NCBI GenBank assembly: GCA_017307755.1
Contig: JAFKGQ010000009.1
Location: 310,001-374,000 of the forward strand
Direction: 5' to 3'
DNA length: 64,000 bases
Source of the DNA: Chitinophagaceae bacterium
GTDB lineage: Bacteria; Bacteroidota; Bacteroidia; Chitinophagales; Chitinophagaceae
The notes under the pieces were generated by a model. It did not search any database. It was not told the DNA's origin and saw only the letters and a program-made list of their open reading frames with translations. The position numbers and the translations under genes were made by a program. Shown piece by piece: positions 8,846 through 18,400 of this stretch (position 1 is its first letter; each line of letters opens with the position of its first letter).

Positions 8846-10270
8846 TTATTTACCTTTTCCCATGAAGATGATGCGTAAAGTGTGCAGCATGATCTTCATG
8901 TCCAGGGCTAAAGATATATTTTCAATGTACATGAGGTCATATTTCATCCGGATGATCATTTCGTCAATGTTCTCCGCATAACCGAACTGGACCATACCCC
9001 AGGAGGTGATACCGGGCTTGACCTTATCTAAATAACGAAAATAGGGGGTACGCTGGTACAGCTGATCAATATAATATTGTCGTTCGGGGCGTGGGCCTAC
9101 CAGGCTCATTTCGCCTTTCAGGACATTCCAGAGCTGGGGCAATTCGTCGATGCGCCATTTGCGCATGGTCTTTCCCCATCCGGTGATACGGGGGTCGTTG
9201 TGAGAGGACAGGGCGGGGCCGTCTTTTTCCGCATCGAGGTACATGGAGCGGAATTTATAGATCATGAATTTCTTTCCTTTGTAACCTATTCTCTCCTGTT
9301 GATAGAAGATGGGGCCGGGGGAGGACAGCCTGATGCGGATGATGGCGTATAGCATCAGGGGGGAAAGGAAGATCAGGCCCAGTATGGATGTGAGCACATC
9401 GATGGCCAGCTTGATATTTTGCTGCCATTCGGGCATCAGGCCTGTATGGATGTCCGATAGGACGGCGCCGAGCACGTTGCTGGTGCGGACGGAGCCGGAA
9501 AGGATATCCAGGGTGCTGGGGATGATCTTGATCTCTACGTCCTTATCGCTTAGCCGATCGAGGATACTTTCTACTTCTTCTTTTTCCGACCGCTCAAGCG
9601 CTACTACCACCAGCTCGATGTGATAGCGATCGATGGTGGATTCGATATCGCCGGAGTCGCCCAGCTGCGGGAGATATTTTGCGATGCCATTGTTTTGCTG
9701 ATCGTTGGTGACATAGCCGGCGTAATGATAGCCTGATGACAACAGTCCTTCGCGGGAGTCCATGTATATCCGGGTGGCTACGGCATTACTGCCTATCAGC
9801 AGTGTATTGAATACGACCCGTCCCTGCCGTATCTGTTGGCGTACCCTGGTCAGGATGATCAGCCTTCCTATCAGTGTCAGCAGGAAGTGGGACGACAGGA
9901 AGACAAAGAAGGTCTTATAGAAATAGTGATAGTCTTTTTCGGGGTCGTTGATGACGATGGCAAAGAAGACGATGGTACAGCCAATGATGCTATAAATGAA
10001 GGTATTGGTAAGTTCGTTCAGCCTGGATTTTTTATAGAGCCCTGAATAGGCCCCTCCCATAGTATATAGGATGAGCCAGCCAATGGGGATAGTGGCCGTG
10101 CCGAGCCAGAACCGGCTGGTAAGCAATAGTTTCCCATTGATGAATAACGGTTCGGACAAAAATATCCTCCGGCTGAAATGGAACACGATAGAAGCCAACA
10201 GGGCGGAGAGGTAATCGCTTAGGATGTACCAGAGGATAGGGATCGTATGTGGTCTTTTATGGGCCGGCAT
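8846..10270 (-). CDS. Undecaprenyl-phosphate sugar phosphotransferase (WcaJ/WbaP type)
   Basis: A 474-residue integral membrane enzyme that starts exopolysaccharide or glycan repeat assembly by moving a sugar 1-phosphate onto undecaprenyl phosphate. Residues about 10-165 hold four to five membrane helices. A Rossmann-like domain follows (TLLIGSNAVATRIY). The C-terminal catalytic domain contains GPIFYQQERIGYKGKKFMIY, KWRIDELPQLWNVLKGEMS and LVGPRPER, the defining blocks of the family. The gene starts 7 bp after the Gfo/Idh oxidoreductase gene on the same strand, which may supply a modified sugar. No further polysaccharide genes are in the window, so the final product is unknown. Confidence 0.9.
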   Translation of the reverse strand: MPAHKRPHTIPILWYILSDYLSALLASIVFHFSRRIFLSEPLFINGKLLLTSRFWLGTATIPIGWLILYTMGGAYSGLYKKSRLNELTNTFIYSIIGCTIVFFAIVINDPEKDYHYFYKTFFVFLSSHFLLTLIGRLIILTRVRQQIRQGRVVFNTLLIGSNAVATRIYMDSREGLLSSGYHYAGYVTNDQQNNGIAKYLPQLGDSGDIESTIDRYHIELVVVALERSEKEEVESILDRLSDKDVEIKIIPSTLDILSGSVRTSNVLGAVLSDIHTGLMPEWQQNIKLAIDVLTSILGLIFLSPLMLYAIIRIRLSSPGPIFYQQERIGYKGKKFMIYKFRSMYLDAEKDGPALSSHNDPRITGWGKTMRKWRIDELPQLWNVLKGEMSLVGPRPERQYYIDQLYQRTPYFRYLDKVKPGITSWGMVQFGYAENIDEMIIRMKYDLMYIENISLALDMKIMLHTLRIIFMGKGK

Positions 10271-10277
10271 GCCGGGA

Positions 10278-11252
10278 TCAGGTATTGATGGTATTGTGTT
10301 TTATTTTTCGTAAGATCTGATGTGCAATGTCCATGGCCCGGAATCCATCTACTTCTGAGACACGGGTGGGGGTGTTGTTCAGGATGGCTTCGCAGAATTT
10401 TTCCAGCTCCAGGCGGATGGCGTTTACTTCCGGTACGGAAGGGTTTGAGAGTGCGATAGTCTTTTTTCCACCGGGCGTTTCGATGTCGAAGGCGAAAACG
10501 TCCAGGTCCTGGGGCGTTTTCAATTTAATGATCTCTGCCTTTTTATTTAGGAAATCGATGCCGATGTAAGCGTCTTTCTGGAAGAGGCGCATTTTCCTCA
10601 TCTTCTTCATGGATATGCGGCTGGAGGTGAGGTTGGCCACGCAGCCATTGTTGAATTCGATGCGTACGCTGGCGATATCGGGGGTTTCGGTCATTACGGC
10701 TACGCCGCTGGCGGATATGTGTTTTACCTCGCTTTTTACCAGCGAGAGGATGATGTCGATGTCGTGAATCATCAGGTCCAGGATCACGCTGACCTCTGTA
10801 CCACGGGGATTAAATTGAGCCAGGCGATGAACTTCGATAAACATGGGGTTTAGCTGCATGGACTGTACGGCCAGGTAGGCGGGGTTGAAGCGTTCCACAT
10901 GGCCTACCTGCAGCTTGACATTCGACTCTTTTACCAACTGCACCAATTCACGGGCTTCTTCCATGGTGCCTGCCAGCGGTTTTTCTACGAATACGTGTTT
11001 ACCCTTACGGATGGCTTTTTCGCATAAGGCGAAATGAAAAGGAGTAGGGGCGATGATATCAACCAGGTCGCAGGCGTCCATGAGGCGTTCTGCGTCAAGA
11101 AAGCGGGGGATTTGGTATTTTTCGGATACTTCTCGGGCGGTGTTATCATCAGGGTCATAGAATCCTACCAGTTCTGCTGCTTTTATTTCTTTCCAATTAT
11201 TAAGATGAAATTTTCCCAGATGGCCTGCTCCAAAAACACCTACTTTAAGCAT
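10278..11252 (-). CDS. Gfo/Idh/MocA-family oxidoreductase
   Basis: A 324-residue NAD(P)-dependent sugar dehydrogenase. The N-terminal Rossmann motif is VGVFGAGHLGKFHL (residues 4-17). The conserved EKP (90-92, FVEKPLAG) places the catalytic Lys, and HDIDIILSLV is the typical helix of the C-terminal domain. Proteins of this type oxidise or isomerise nucleotide sugars and inositols; the substrate cannot be set from sequence. Its position directly upstream of the sugar phosphotransferase suggests a role in making a surface-glycan sugar. A TATATTTG element on the minus strand, 19 nt before the start codon, is a good candidate -7 promoter box. Confidence 0.85.
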   Translation of the reverse strand: MLKVGVFGAGHLGKFHLNNWKEIKAAELVGFYDPDDNTAREVSEKYQIPRFLDAERLMDACDLVDIIAPTPFHFALCEKAIRKGKHVFVEKPLAGTMEEARELVQLVKESNVKLQVGHVERFNPAYLAVQSMQLNPMFIEVHRLAQFNPRGTEVSVILDLMIHDIDIILSLVKSEVKHISASGVAVMTETPDIASVRIEFNNGCVANLTSSRISMKKMRKMRLFQKDAYIGIDFLNKKAEIIKLKTPQDLDVFAFDIETPGGKKTIALSNPSVPEVNAIRLELEKFCEAILNNTPTRVSEVDGFRAMDIAHQILRKIKHNTINT

Positions 11253-11271
11253 TTATTATTTTTTTCGTGCC

Positions 11272-11279
11272 CAAATATA
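11272..11279 (-). promoter_or_regulatory. Candidate -7 promoter element for the Gfo/Idh operon
   Basis: On the minus strand this reads TATATTTG, an exact match to the Bacteroidota -7 consensus TAnnTTTG, 19 nt before the start codon at 11252. No convincing TTTG -33 element was seen at the usual distance, so the call rests on the -7 box and position alone. Confidence 0.45.
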
Positions 11280-11291
11280 GGTATTTGTGGA

Positions 11292-12194
11292 CTACCGGGT
11301 GAGTTCTGTGCTCTGCCGTATGACGGGCAGCATGTACTTGATAAGATTTCGGATGGTGAATGGGATGTTGGGATCAGGGAAGACCTTGGTTTGTATCAGT
11401 CTTCTGAGTGTGAACAGGAAAATGGGGATATAGAGGAACAGGACAATGTAGAAATAGATGGAGTATACTTTCAGGAACCATGTCCGTACGGAAATGGTAT
11501 CGGCTTTGGCTTTGCCGAGGATCAAATTGAGTATTCCCTTGGCCGCCGGAAAGAGGATCGGGATCTTTGTCCAGTTGGAATAGCGAACGTCTTCGTAACG
11601 GTACTGAGGGTCATAATCTTTTGGCACCTGACGGGAGTAATATTTCCAGTCATTATGTACGTCGGCGAAACTGGCGAGATGTCCGTCGGGTCTTACAAAA
11701 TGGGTGTCGAAGGTTGGGTCCAGTACTACCCAGCCGTGCCCTGTCTGTACTTCCACGATGTTATGTGCGGCCCAGGTACCGCCCGCTTTCATCTGGGCGA
11801 TGCGGACGGGGTAATCATATGTTTTAAGTATCAGGGCCATGACCTGGGAATAGCTGCCGCAAGCTCCCTGGGTGGTCTGGAGATCGACCGAGGTAGCGTG
11901 GAAGAAGTCGGCGCTGGGGCCGAGGACTTGTGTTCCCCCGAATACAGGGGCCCTGCTGCTCATAAGGTTATGACAGGTAGCCATTGCCTTTAACAGGATG
12001 GAGTCCTGGGTGTCATTGGTATCCAGACTATTATCAATACTGGTTTTTATAGTTGCAAAAAGTCCCTGTTCGTATGTTGACTGCATCCTGAAATAAAACA
12101 TGGATGCCAAAAGGAACCCGTTCAGAAACATCAAAAAGTAGAGGTTTCTAAATAGATTTCTCAAGAACCGAAATGATGTAGACTTAGAGATCAT
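11292..12194 (-). CDS. Transglutaminase-like cysteine-protease-fold membrane protein
   Basis: A 300-residue protein with an N-terminal membrane anchor (residues about 16-34) and a second hydrophobic segment near residues 235-260, so the transglutaminase-core domain faces the periplasm between two anchors. A full catalytic triad is visible: Cys112 in QGACGSYSQ, His144 in WAAHNIVEV and Asp159 in WVVLDPTFD. Bacterial members are usually peptidases or amide-bond enzymes acting on proteins or glycopeptides. The gene ends 39 bp before the oxidoreductase gene begins and may be read with the glycan genes, but nothing fixes its substrate. Confidence 0.75.
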   Translation of the reverse strand: MISKSTSFRFLRNLFRNLYFLMFLNGFLLASMFYFRMQSTYEQGLFATIKTSIDNSLDTNDTQDSILLKAMATCHNLMSSRAPVFGGTQVLGPSADFFHATSVDLQTTQGACGSYSQVMALILKTYDYPVRIAQMKAGGTWAAHNIVEVQTGHGWVVLDPTFDTHFVRPDGHLASFADVHNDWKYYSRQVPKDYDPQYRYEDVRYSNWTKIPILFPAAKGILNLILGKAKADTISVRTWFLKVYSIYFYIVLFLYIPIFLFTLRRLIQTKVFPDPNIPFTIRNLIKYMLPVIRQSTELTR

Positions 12195-12358
12195 ATTCCT
12201 TTTAAATTTTGAAAGATCTCCATGAGGCAGTGTGGCTTCATAAAAATACGATCAATTATCGAAAAAATAGCAAAAAGGTACCGTATAACGACTGTTAGAA
12301 GGGGATTATTTTGAGTAGTTTAACGAAATGTGGAAAATATTATGACCTTTTAAACTTC

Positions 12359-12376
12359 CATAACTAGTTAGTTATG
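12359..12376. promoter_or_regulatory. 18-bp inverted repeat upstream of the transglutaminase gene
   Basis: CATAACTAGTTAGTTATG is two perfect 8-bp half-sites around a GT centre, in an AT-rich stretch 165 bp upstream of the transglutaminase start and just past the end of the GH65 gene. It has the form of a dimeric-regulator operator; it lacks a T-run and is unlikely to be a terminator. The rest of 12195-12438 shows no gene. Confidence 0.3.
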
Positions 12377-12438
12377 AGGTTATTTTGTTATATATACTAC
12401 ATAGGTATGAATGAGGGTGGCATAGCATTGCGAGAGTG

Positions 12439-14466
12439 TCATTTCACCTCATAATTTTTTCGTGCGGGTCCGATGCCGGTGAGTTTTAGGGAACGCCAGC
12501 CGGAAGGCAGGCTTGTTTTTAGCTGGGTGATGCCGGCGGGTGTGATGTCCAGTCCTCCGAAGCCATTGAGCAGGGCCTGGAGGATGCCGCCGGCTCCCGT
12601 GGCAAAATAGGGGTTGTTGCCGGTGGCTGTCTCGGCCATGACCCCGAAGGGGGGGCGAAGGTTGGGGGTATAGCCCTCTTTTAATGTCTTGTAGGCTTTT
12701 TCGGGGGAACCCAGGCGTGCATAGAGAATGGAGAAGATGGCGTGGGTCATGGCGGGGCCTTCTCCCACACGGGGTTGATAATATTCCAGGTCTTTTCGGA
12801 TAGCGGCGGGATCTTTTACTTCTTTTAGTGGGTAGGCCAGGAGGTTAACGTCTGCCTGTTTGATCTTTTCTCCCTGATAGGCAGCATGTTCTTTTGTGGT
12901 TCCGTCTTCAAAGCGGAGGATGGGGATATTATTATATACGATCATCCAGTCAGGGTCGGGGGTAATGCTGAGGAGTTTGGCGGCGTCGGTGGCATATTGG
13001 AGGTTGGCCCGTGCGGCGGCATTGGTAAAGGCGTTGTTATCCACATTTTCGGCCCACTCATCGGCTGCGACGACATTGAGGATATCGTAGTGTCCGGGGC
13101 CATTGCGCTCCACCCGGCTGGCCCAGAAATCCGCTGTTTCTTTTAGGATGGGGTAGCCTTTTTCGCGGAGCCAGATCTTATCCTGTGTCACGCAGTAATA
13201 ATTCCAGGCGGCGATGGCTACATCGGCGGTGATATGGTGTTCGAAGGGGCCGCTGAGCGCCCAGACGGGGGTTTCTTCATTACCACTGGATGCGCTTTCC
13301 CAGGGGAACATGGCTCCTTTATAACCGTGGGAGGCGGCATTATGTCTTGCTGTTCCGAGGCGCTGGTAGCGGTATTCCATAAGGGATGCGGCAATTTTTG
13401 GCTGAAGGAGCAGCAGGGCGGGATACATCCATAGTTCCGTATCCCAAAAAGTATGGCCGTTGTATCCCAGTCCGCTGAGGCCCATCGGCGAGAGGCTGTA
13501 GGAGGTACCTTCCCGAGCGAAGGAATAGAGGTGATAGAGCATGAAGCGTATATCGCGTTGGGTGTTGGGGTCGCCATCGATGAGGATGTCGCTCTTCCAT
13601 AGTTCTTCCCAGGCTTTTTGGTGAAAATCTATTAGCCGGCGGCTACCCTGGAGCGCGGCAAAGATGGTGAGACGTTCAGCCTCGTTGAGCGGATCGTCGC
13701 TGTGAGCGGAGGTGATGGCGGAGCCGACGACGGCGAAATGGTAGGTGGAGCCTGCCTTTAGCTGCCGCCGGAATTTTTCCAGGTGCATATTGTTGTCCCA
13801 CATCTCATGGATCACGGAAGGTTCCTGTCCATGGGGTTCATCGAAGATAAAGCTGTTGGAGGCCGCCATCAGCAACCGGCCTGTGGGGCTTTTGGCGGTG
13901 GAGGTCAGCAGGGAGATGCGGACATGGGGTCTATCGATCTCATTGTAATAATTCTCCACGTCTTTTAGCATGTCGGGCGCTTCCATGACGCTGGCGGGGG
14001 TGATCTCGATATCTTTTTTTGCGATGATGGTGACGTCTACCAGGGCTGTATAGGGCAGGTGCCGGAGGGAGTACCAGGTATAGCTGACGGATGCTTTGTC
14101 GCCATAGTCGAAAGTGGTGGTGAGGGCAGCGCGCCGCATGTCGAGTGTTTGCCGGACATGTGACAACTGGCCGAGGGTTTCGATGCGTCTGCCGTCTATG
14201 TCCAGATACATGTTGACGAAGTTGAAGGTCTTTAGCATATTACTGACCCTGCCTCGTCCGTAGAGATCAAAGGCGCCGTTGAGGACTACGTCTTTTACTT
14301 TGAAAGGATCAGCGGAGGAGACGAGTCCGATCATACCATTGGCTACGGTGACGCCGGCGTAGTGTGCGGGGTCGATGGTGTCGGCGTGGATGGTCCAAGT
14401 GTCGGACTGAGCCAGGGTGGGGAGCGCTATAATGAGGGAAATGAGCAGGAGGTGGATGGTTCGCAT
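12439..14466 (-). CDS. Glycoside hydrolase family 65 protein
   Basis: A 675-residue exported protein (signal peptide MRTIHLLLISLIIALPTLAQ). The (alpha/alpha)6-barrel shows GH65 blocks: GHTFWDTELWMYPALLLL, the ARHNAASHGYKGAMFPWES stretch, and ADEWAENVDNNAFTN (about residues 466-480), whose Glu fits the general acid. GH65 enzymes act on alpha-linked glucosides such as trehalose or kojibiose by phosphorolysis or hydrolysis; a secreted member is more likely a hydrolase, like the eukaryotic glucosylgalactosyl-hydroxylysine glucosidase. The C-terminal domain (FGGLDITPAGITQLKTSLPS) is also typical. It is transcribed away from the gene at 14549. Two 15-bp direct repeats sit immediately before its start codon. 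Confidence 0.85.
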   Translation of the reverse strand: MRTIHLLLISLIIALPTLAQSDTWTIHADTIDPAHYAGVTVANGMIGLVSSADPFKVKDVVLNGAFDLYGRGRVSNMLKTFNFVNMYLDIDGRRIETLGQLSHVRQTLDMRRAALTTTFDYGDKASVSYTWYSLRHLPYTALVDVTIIAKKDIEITPASVMEAPDMLKDVENYYNEIDRPHVRISLLTSTAKSPTGRLLMAASNSFIFDEPHGQEPSVIHEMWDNNMHLEKFRRQLKAGSTYHFAVVGSAITSAHSDDPLNEAERLTIFAALQGSRRLIDFHQKAWEELWKSDILIDGDPNTQRDIRFMLYHLYSFAREGTSYSLSPMGLSGLGYNGHTFWDTELWMYPALLLLQPKIAASLMEYRYQRLGTARHNAASHGYKGAMFPWESASSGNEETPVWALSGPFEHHITADVAIAAWNYYCVTQDKIWLREKGYPILKETADFWASRVERNGPGHYDILNVVAADEWAENVDNNAFTNAAARANLQYATDAAKLLSITPDPDWMIVYNNIPILRFEDGTTKEHAAYQGEKIKQADVNLLAYPLKEVKDPAAIRKDLEYYQPRVGEGPAMTHAIFSILYARLGSPEKAYKTLKEGYTPNLRPPFGVMAETATGNNPYFATGAGGILQALLNGFGGLDITPAGITQLKTSLPSGWRSLKLTGIGPARKNYEVK

Positions 14467-14496
14467 ACGTGTTGTATGATTACGTGTTGTGTGATT
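14467..14496. repeat. Tandem 15-bp direct repeat in the GH65 leader
   Basis: ACGTGTTGTATGATT is followed directly by ACGTGTTGTGTGATT (one mismatch), ending against the GH65 start codon at 14466. The copies occupy the untranslated leader or promoter region between two divergent genes. They may be a regulator site or a small slippage duplication. Confidence 0.5.
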
Positions 14497-14548
14497 TTAC
14501 AATCGTTTGGGGCTAATTTACACATTATTGTTTAGTTTTATTCTTCGT

Positions 14549-15460
14549 ATGAAAAAATGGTTGATAGGGATCGGAATTGTTTTGGTGGTTGCGGTGAGCT
14601 GTGTATATATATTTATTCCTTCTTCGCTGGTGGTTTCTCAGACGATGCTGATAGGCTGTAATCCCTATGCGGCTTTTCGAAGCATGAGTGTGGATTCCAG
14701 CCGGGAAAAATGGTGGCCTTTGCACAATGCAGGAGGAAATGTTTATCGCATAGCGGGCAGGTTCCGCCAGCAGATGAGGATCGAGATAGCCAATGGAGAT
14801 AGACGGGATACGGGACAGTTGTATGTCCTATCACAGCCTGATGTGGATTCGGCGGTATTGCAATGGCAGTGCCGCCTATCCATGGGCAGTGCCCCCTTTA
14901 CGAGGGTACGCCGATACCGGGAGGCGATGGTCATCCGGCGCGAAACCGGCGAGATACTTTCTCGTCTGCGTGCCTTTCTGGAGAAGAAGGAGAATGTGTA
15001 TGGAATGAAGCTCCATATTACTATGTCGAAAGACTCTGCGTTGGTGGTGACGCAATGGAAGTCGGCTGTTTATCCGGGTACGAAGGATTTGTATAGTGTC
15101 ATTACGAAACTGCGGTCTTATGCAAGCAGCCAGCAGGCCCGAGAGACTGATCCGCCCATGTTACATGTTCGTCCCAACGGAAATGACGGGTACGAGATTA
15201 TGGCGGCTATCCCGGTGAATAAGCGTTTAAAGGGCAGCGGCGATATCTTTCCTCGCCGTTTTGTACCCTGGAAGATACTTGTCGGCGAAGTAAAAGGAGG
15301 GGCTTATACGGCCGAACAGGCAATGACCCAGTTGCGGCAGTATGTAGAAGATCATCAATATCCGGCCATGGCGTTACCTTTTCAGGCGCTGGTGACGGAA
15401 AGAGATAAAGAACCCGATACATCCCGTTGGGTGACCCGGGTGATCGTACCTGTTCCTTAA
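14549..15460 (+). CDS. Membrane-anchored SRPBCC/GyrI-like ligand-binding protein
   Basis: A 303-residue protein from the ATG at 14549 (MKKWLIGIGIVLVVAVSCVY), chosen because it gives a clean N-terminal membrane anchor; a start 42 bp upstream would add an unlikely tail. Residues about 30-160 look like an SRPBCC lipid/ligand-binding fold (REKWWPLHNAGG). The last roughly 90 residues match the GyrI/SbmC-like effector-binding domain, with the typical end (ALVTERDKEPDTSRWVTRVI). Such fusions occur in Bacteroidota and have no established function. A TTTG at 14506-14509 and TAGTTTTA at 14533-14540 could form its promoter. The stop overlaps the convergent VCBS gene by 4 bp. Confidence 0.55.
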   Translation: MKKWLIGIGIVLVVAVSCVYIFIPSSLVVSQTMLIGCNPYAAFRSMSVDSSREKWWPLHNAGGNVYRIAGRFRQQMRIEIANGDRRDTGQLYVLSQPDVDSAVLQWQCRLSMGSAPFTRVRRYREAMVIRRETGEILSRLRAFLEKKENVYGMKLHITMSKDSALVVTQWKSAVYPGTKDLYSVITKLRSYASSQQARETDPPMLHVRPNGNDGYEIMAAIPVNKRLKGSGDIFPRRFVPWKILVGEVKGGAYTAEQAMTQLRQYVEDHQYPAMALPFQALVTERDKEPDTSRWVTRVIVPVP

Positions 15461-18400
15461 CGGTCGAACTGCAGGACCATGGTACTATCATTATTTCTTG
15501 CCAGGATAAATGCGGGTCTTCCGGCAATGTTTAAAGGTCGTATATGACGAACCTGTCCTTTTATTGTTACGCCATTCAGGGGTTCTGCGCTGAATCGTCC
15601 TTTACCCTGGTTGAGCAGGATGGTGCCATAATCCGCGTCGTAACGTCCCATTTGAATATTATTCTCATAGTAATTTCCCACCAGGAATATATCCGGCAGG
15701 GAATCTCCATTGGCGTCCACCACCGCTGCATCCCGGTAAGAGGAGAGTTGCGCTTCCCAGGGCAAGGGTTGTGTGCTGAATTGCAGGTCCCCTTCGTTGA
15801 TCAGGATGGCATTGGAAAAATAATCCGCAGTAAGGGTATCTGCTTTGCGTAGCTTATCTTCCGAGAACAGATCGTTCAGGGATGCCTTGGCAAAGTTCTC
15901 GGCGTATAAAAAATTCTTTTTCAGGATGGGCATCTGTTTTTCCAGTTCGGCTTTATTAGCGAATGGGATCTCTGTCCCATTGAGGTAGTAAGTAAGTATC
16001 TGCTCCTTTTTCCCGTTGTCGTCGAAGTCATAATAATAGAGGCGAACGGGCTGATCTGCGGAAGCCTGCAGGCGGCTATTGAGTCCCAGATTACCTGCGA
16101 GGATATCCATATCTCCATCGTTGTCGATGTCCACCGGCAACAGGAAGTTCCACCATCCTTTTTTATCAGAAAGGGTCTTTTTGACGAAGCTATCCTTATG
16201 ATGGAGGAAGGCTACAATTCCGCCCCATTCCAGGGACAGCAACAGATCTTTTTGACCGTCCTTATCCATGTCGACCCATTGTGCCGAAGTGACGAATCCA
16301 ATGCGGGAAAGTTCCGGGGCATATCGATCCGTGACATCGGTGAATTTGCCGGTGCCATCGTTTTGCAGCAGATAGGAGCGGGGTATGCTGCCATATTCCC
16401 AGGGGACGGATCTTCCTCCTATGAACAGGTCAACGAAGCCATCCCCGTTGAAATCGATGGGGGCGACACATCCGGCATTTACGTAGAGGTCTTTGAATGC
16501 GTGCGGGTTTTTTGAAAAATGCCCTTTCCCGTCCCCCAGGTAGATGCGAGGGGTCAGCATGGTGTCTTTTCCGTAGTATTCATTTCCGCCGCTGGCTACT
16601 ACCAGGTCTATATTTCCATCGTTGTTTACGTCTGTGAAGGCGGCGTCTATGTCTTCATAAGTGCTGTCATTTTCAAGCGCGGGCTGGGAGATGCGTGTGA
16701 AGACGCCGGTGCGTTGCTGGAGGAACAGGGCGTTCTTTTTCCATTTGGAAGAGCCGATGAATACGTCTTCCAATCCATCTTTGTTGATGTCGCCCACGGC
16801 CAGGGCGGGGCCTTCCGTAGACAGCATATGTGGTATGAGCGGTTCGCGGTCGAACTCATGGAAGTCGTTCTCCTCGTGCTTATAGGTGATGCCGGTGGCA
16901 GGGGTAATATCATTTATTTTTCGTGCCGGATCTTTCCAATGGTGTGTGAGGAGAGAATAGTCGAACGCCGGAAGGCCTTTTTGCCAGGTGAGGTTCAGCA
17001 GGCTGTCACCCTTGTGCCAATCAAGTAGCTGGAAAGTATTATCAGGCCATACCAGGAAGAGAGAGTCCACGATGGTTTGGTCCAAGCCGATGTGCAGGGG
17101 GATCTCCATGCTGGACATAAAGCCTCTGACGGGATATTTTTCGTAGGTGCGTATGTCGCTGCCGGTGAAAAGAATAGCTTTTGCGCCCAGGGCGTTGATA
17201 TTGCTACCGGGTCCTTTAAGACGGATGTCGAGATATGCTTTTTTCTTTTTGTCATTGCTGGTATTCTGATAGACCAGCACGGGGTCATCGATGTTATTTA
17301 CCACGAGGTCGAGGTCGCCATCGTTGTCCAGGTCTGCATAGACGGCGCCATTGGAGAAAGCTGGTCTTGAGCCGTCGATGTCGTCATGGATATCCTGGAA
17401 TCTCATTTCACCTGTATTGTGGAAGAATTTACTCTGCAGTTTTATCTCGGGAAATTTATTGATGAGGTCCAGGTCTTTGTCGTCCAGGTTCTTGTTGCGC
17501 ATTTTTTCCTGCAGCTCCTGATTGGATACGAAATTGATGTAGTCGATATCATTCAGTCGTTTGGGTATTCCGTTGGAGATAAAAAGGTCCTTTTTGCCGT
17601 CGTTGTCGAAATCCATCCATAGCGGTGACCATGACCAGTCGGTGGCTGCTATGCCGGCGTAGAGCCCGATTTCGCTGAAGTGCCCATTGCGTCTGTTGTA
17701 TTGGAGGTTATTACGGGTATATTGATAATGGTAGCCATAGCTGATCTTCATATTAAAGATATCCCAGGTGTCTTCTCCTTCCGACCTTTTCAGGATATAC
17801 TTATCATAAGGGAGCATATCCATGCTGACGATCTCGGGATAGGCATCGTTATTGACGTCGGCCACATCTACCCCCATGGAATATTGACTCGTGTGCATCA
17901 GCATGTTTGTAAGCTCGTCGCTGAAGGTGCCATCATGTCGATTGATATACAGATAATCGTTTTCATGAAAGTCGTTGCCTACATAAATATCCGGATAACC
18001 ATCCAGATCAATGTCCGACACGGCGACGCCCAGACCATAGCCTATGACGGAGCTGTGGATGCCGGCTGCCGTGGTGACGTCGGTGAAATGGCCATTCCCA
18101 TCATTGCGATAAAGTCTGTCACCTGAATAGGGATAGCTTGTGGCCAGCTTTTCCTTACGGGGACCGTAAGTGCCATTCTGCCGGAGGGTGTGGTTGAGCA
18201 GGTACATATCCAAATCGCCGTCTCCGTCGTAATCGAAGAAGGCTGCCTGGGTACTGAAGCCGGAAAAATCCAGTCCGTATTCTTTTGCTTTATCGACATA
18301 ATGGGGGATGCCGTTCTTATCAATGCCCTGGCAGATAAGCAACTGATTATGTGTTTCAGGAAGTCCTTCGAGGTGTCCTACTTTACAGACATAAATATCG

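Noticed and set aside
11034..11993. 319-codon open frame on the plus strand through the transglutaminase and oxidoreductase genes
   Set aside because: It crosses two well-supported minus-strand genes and encodes no recognisable motif.
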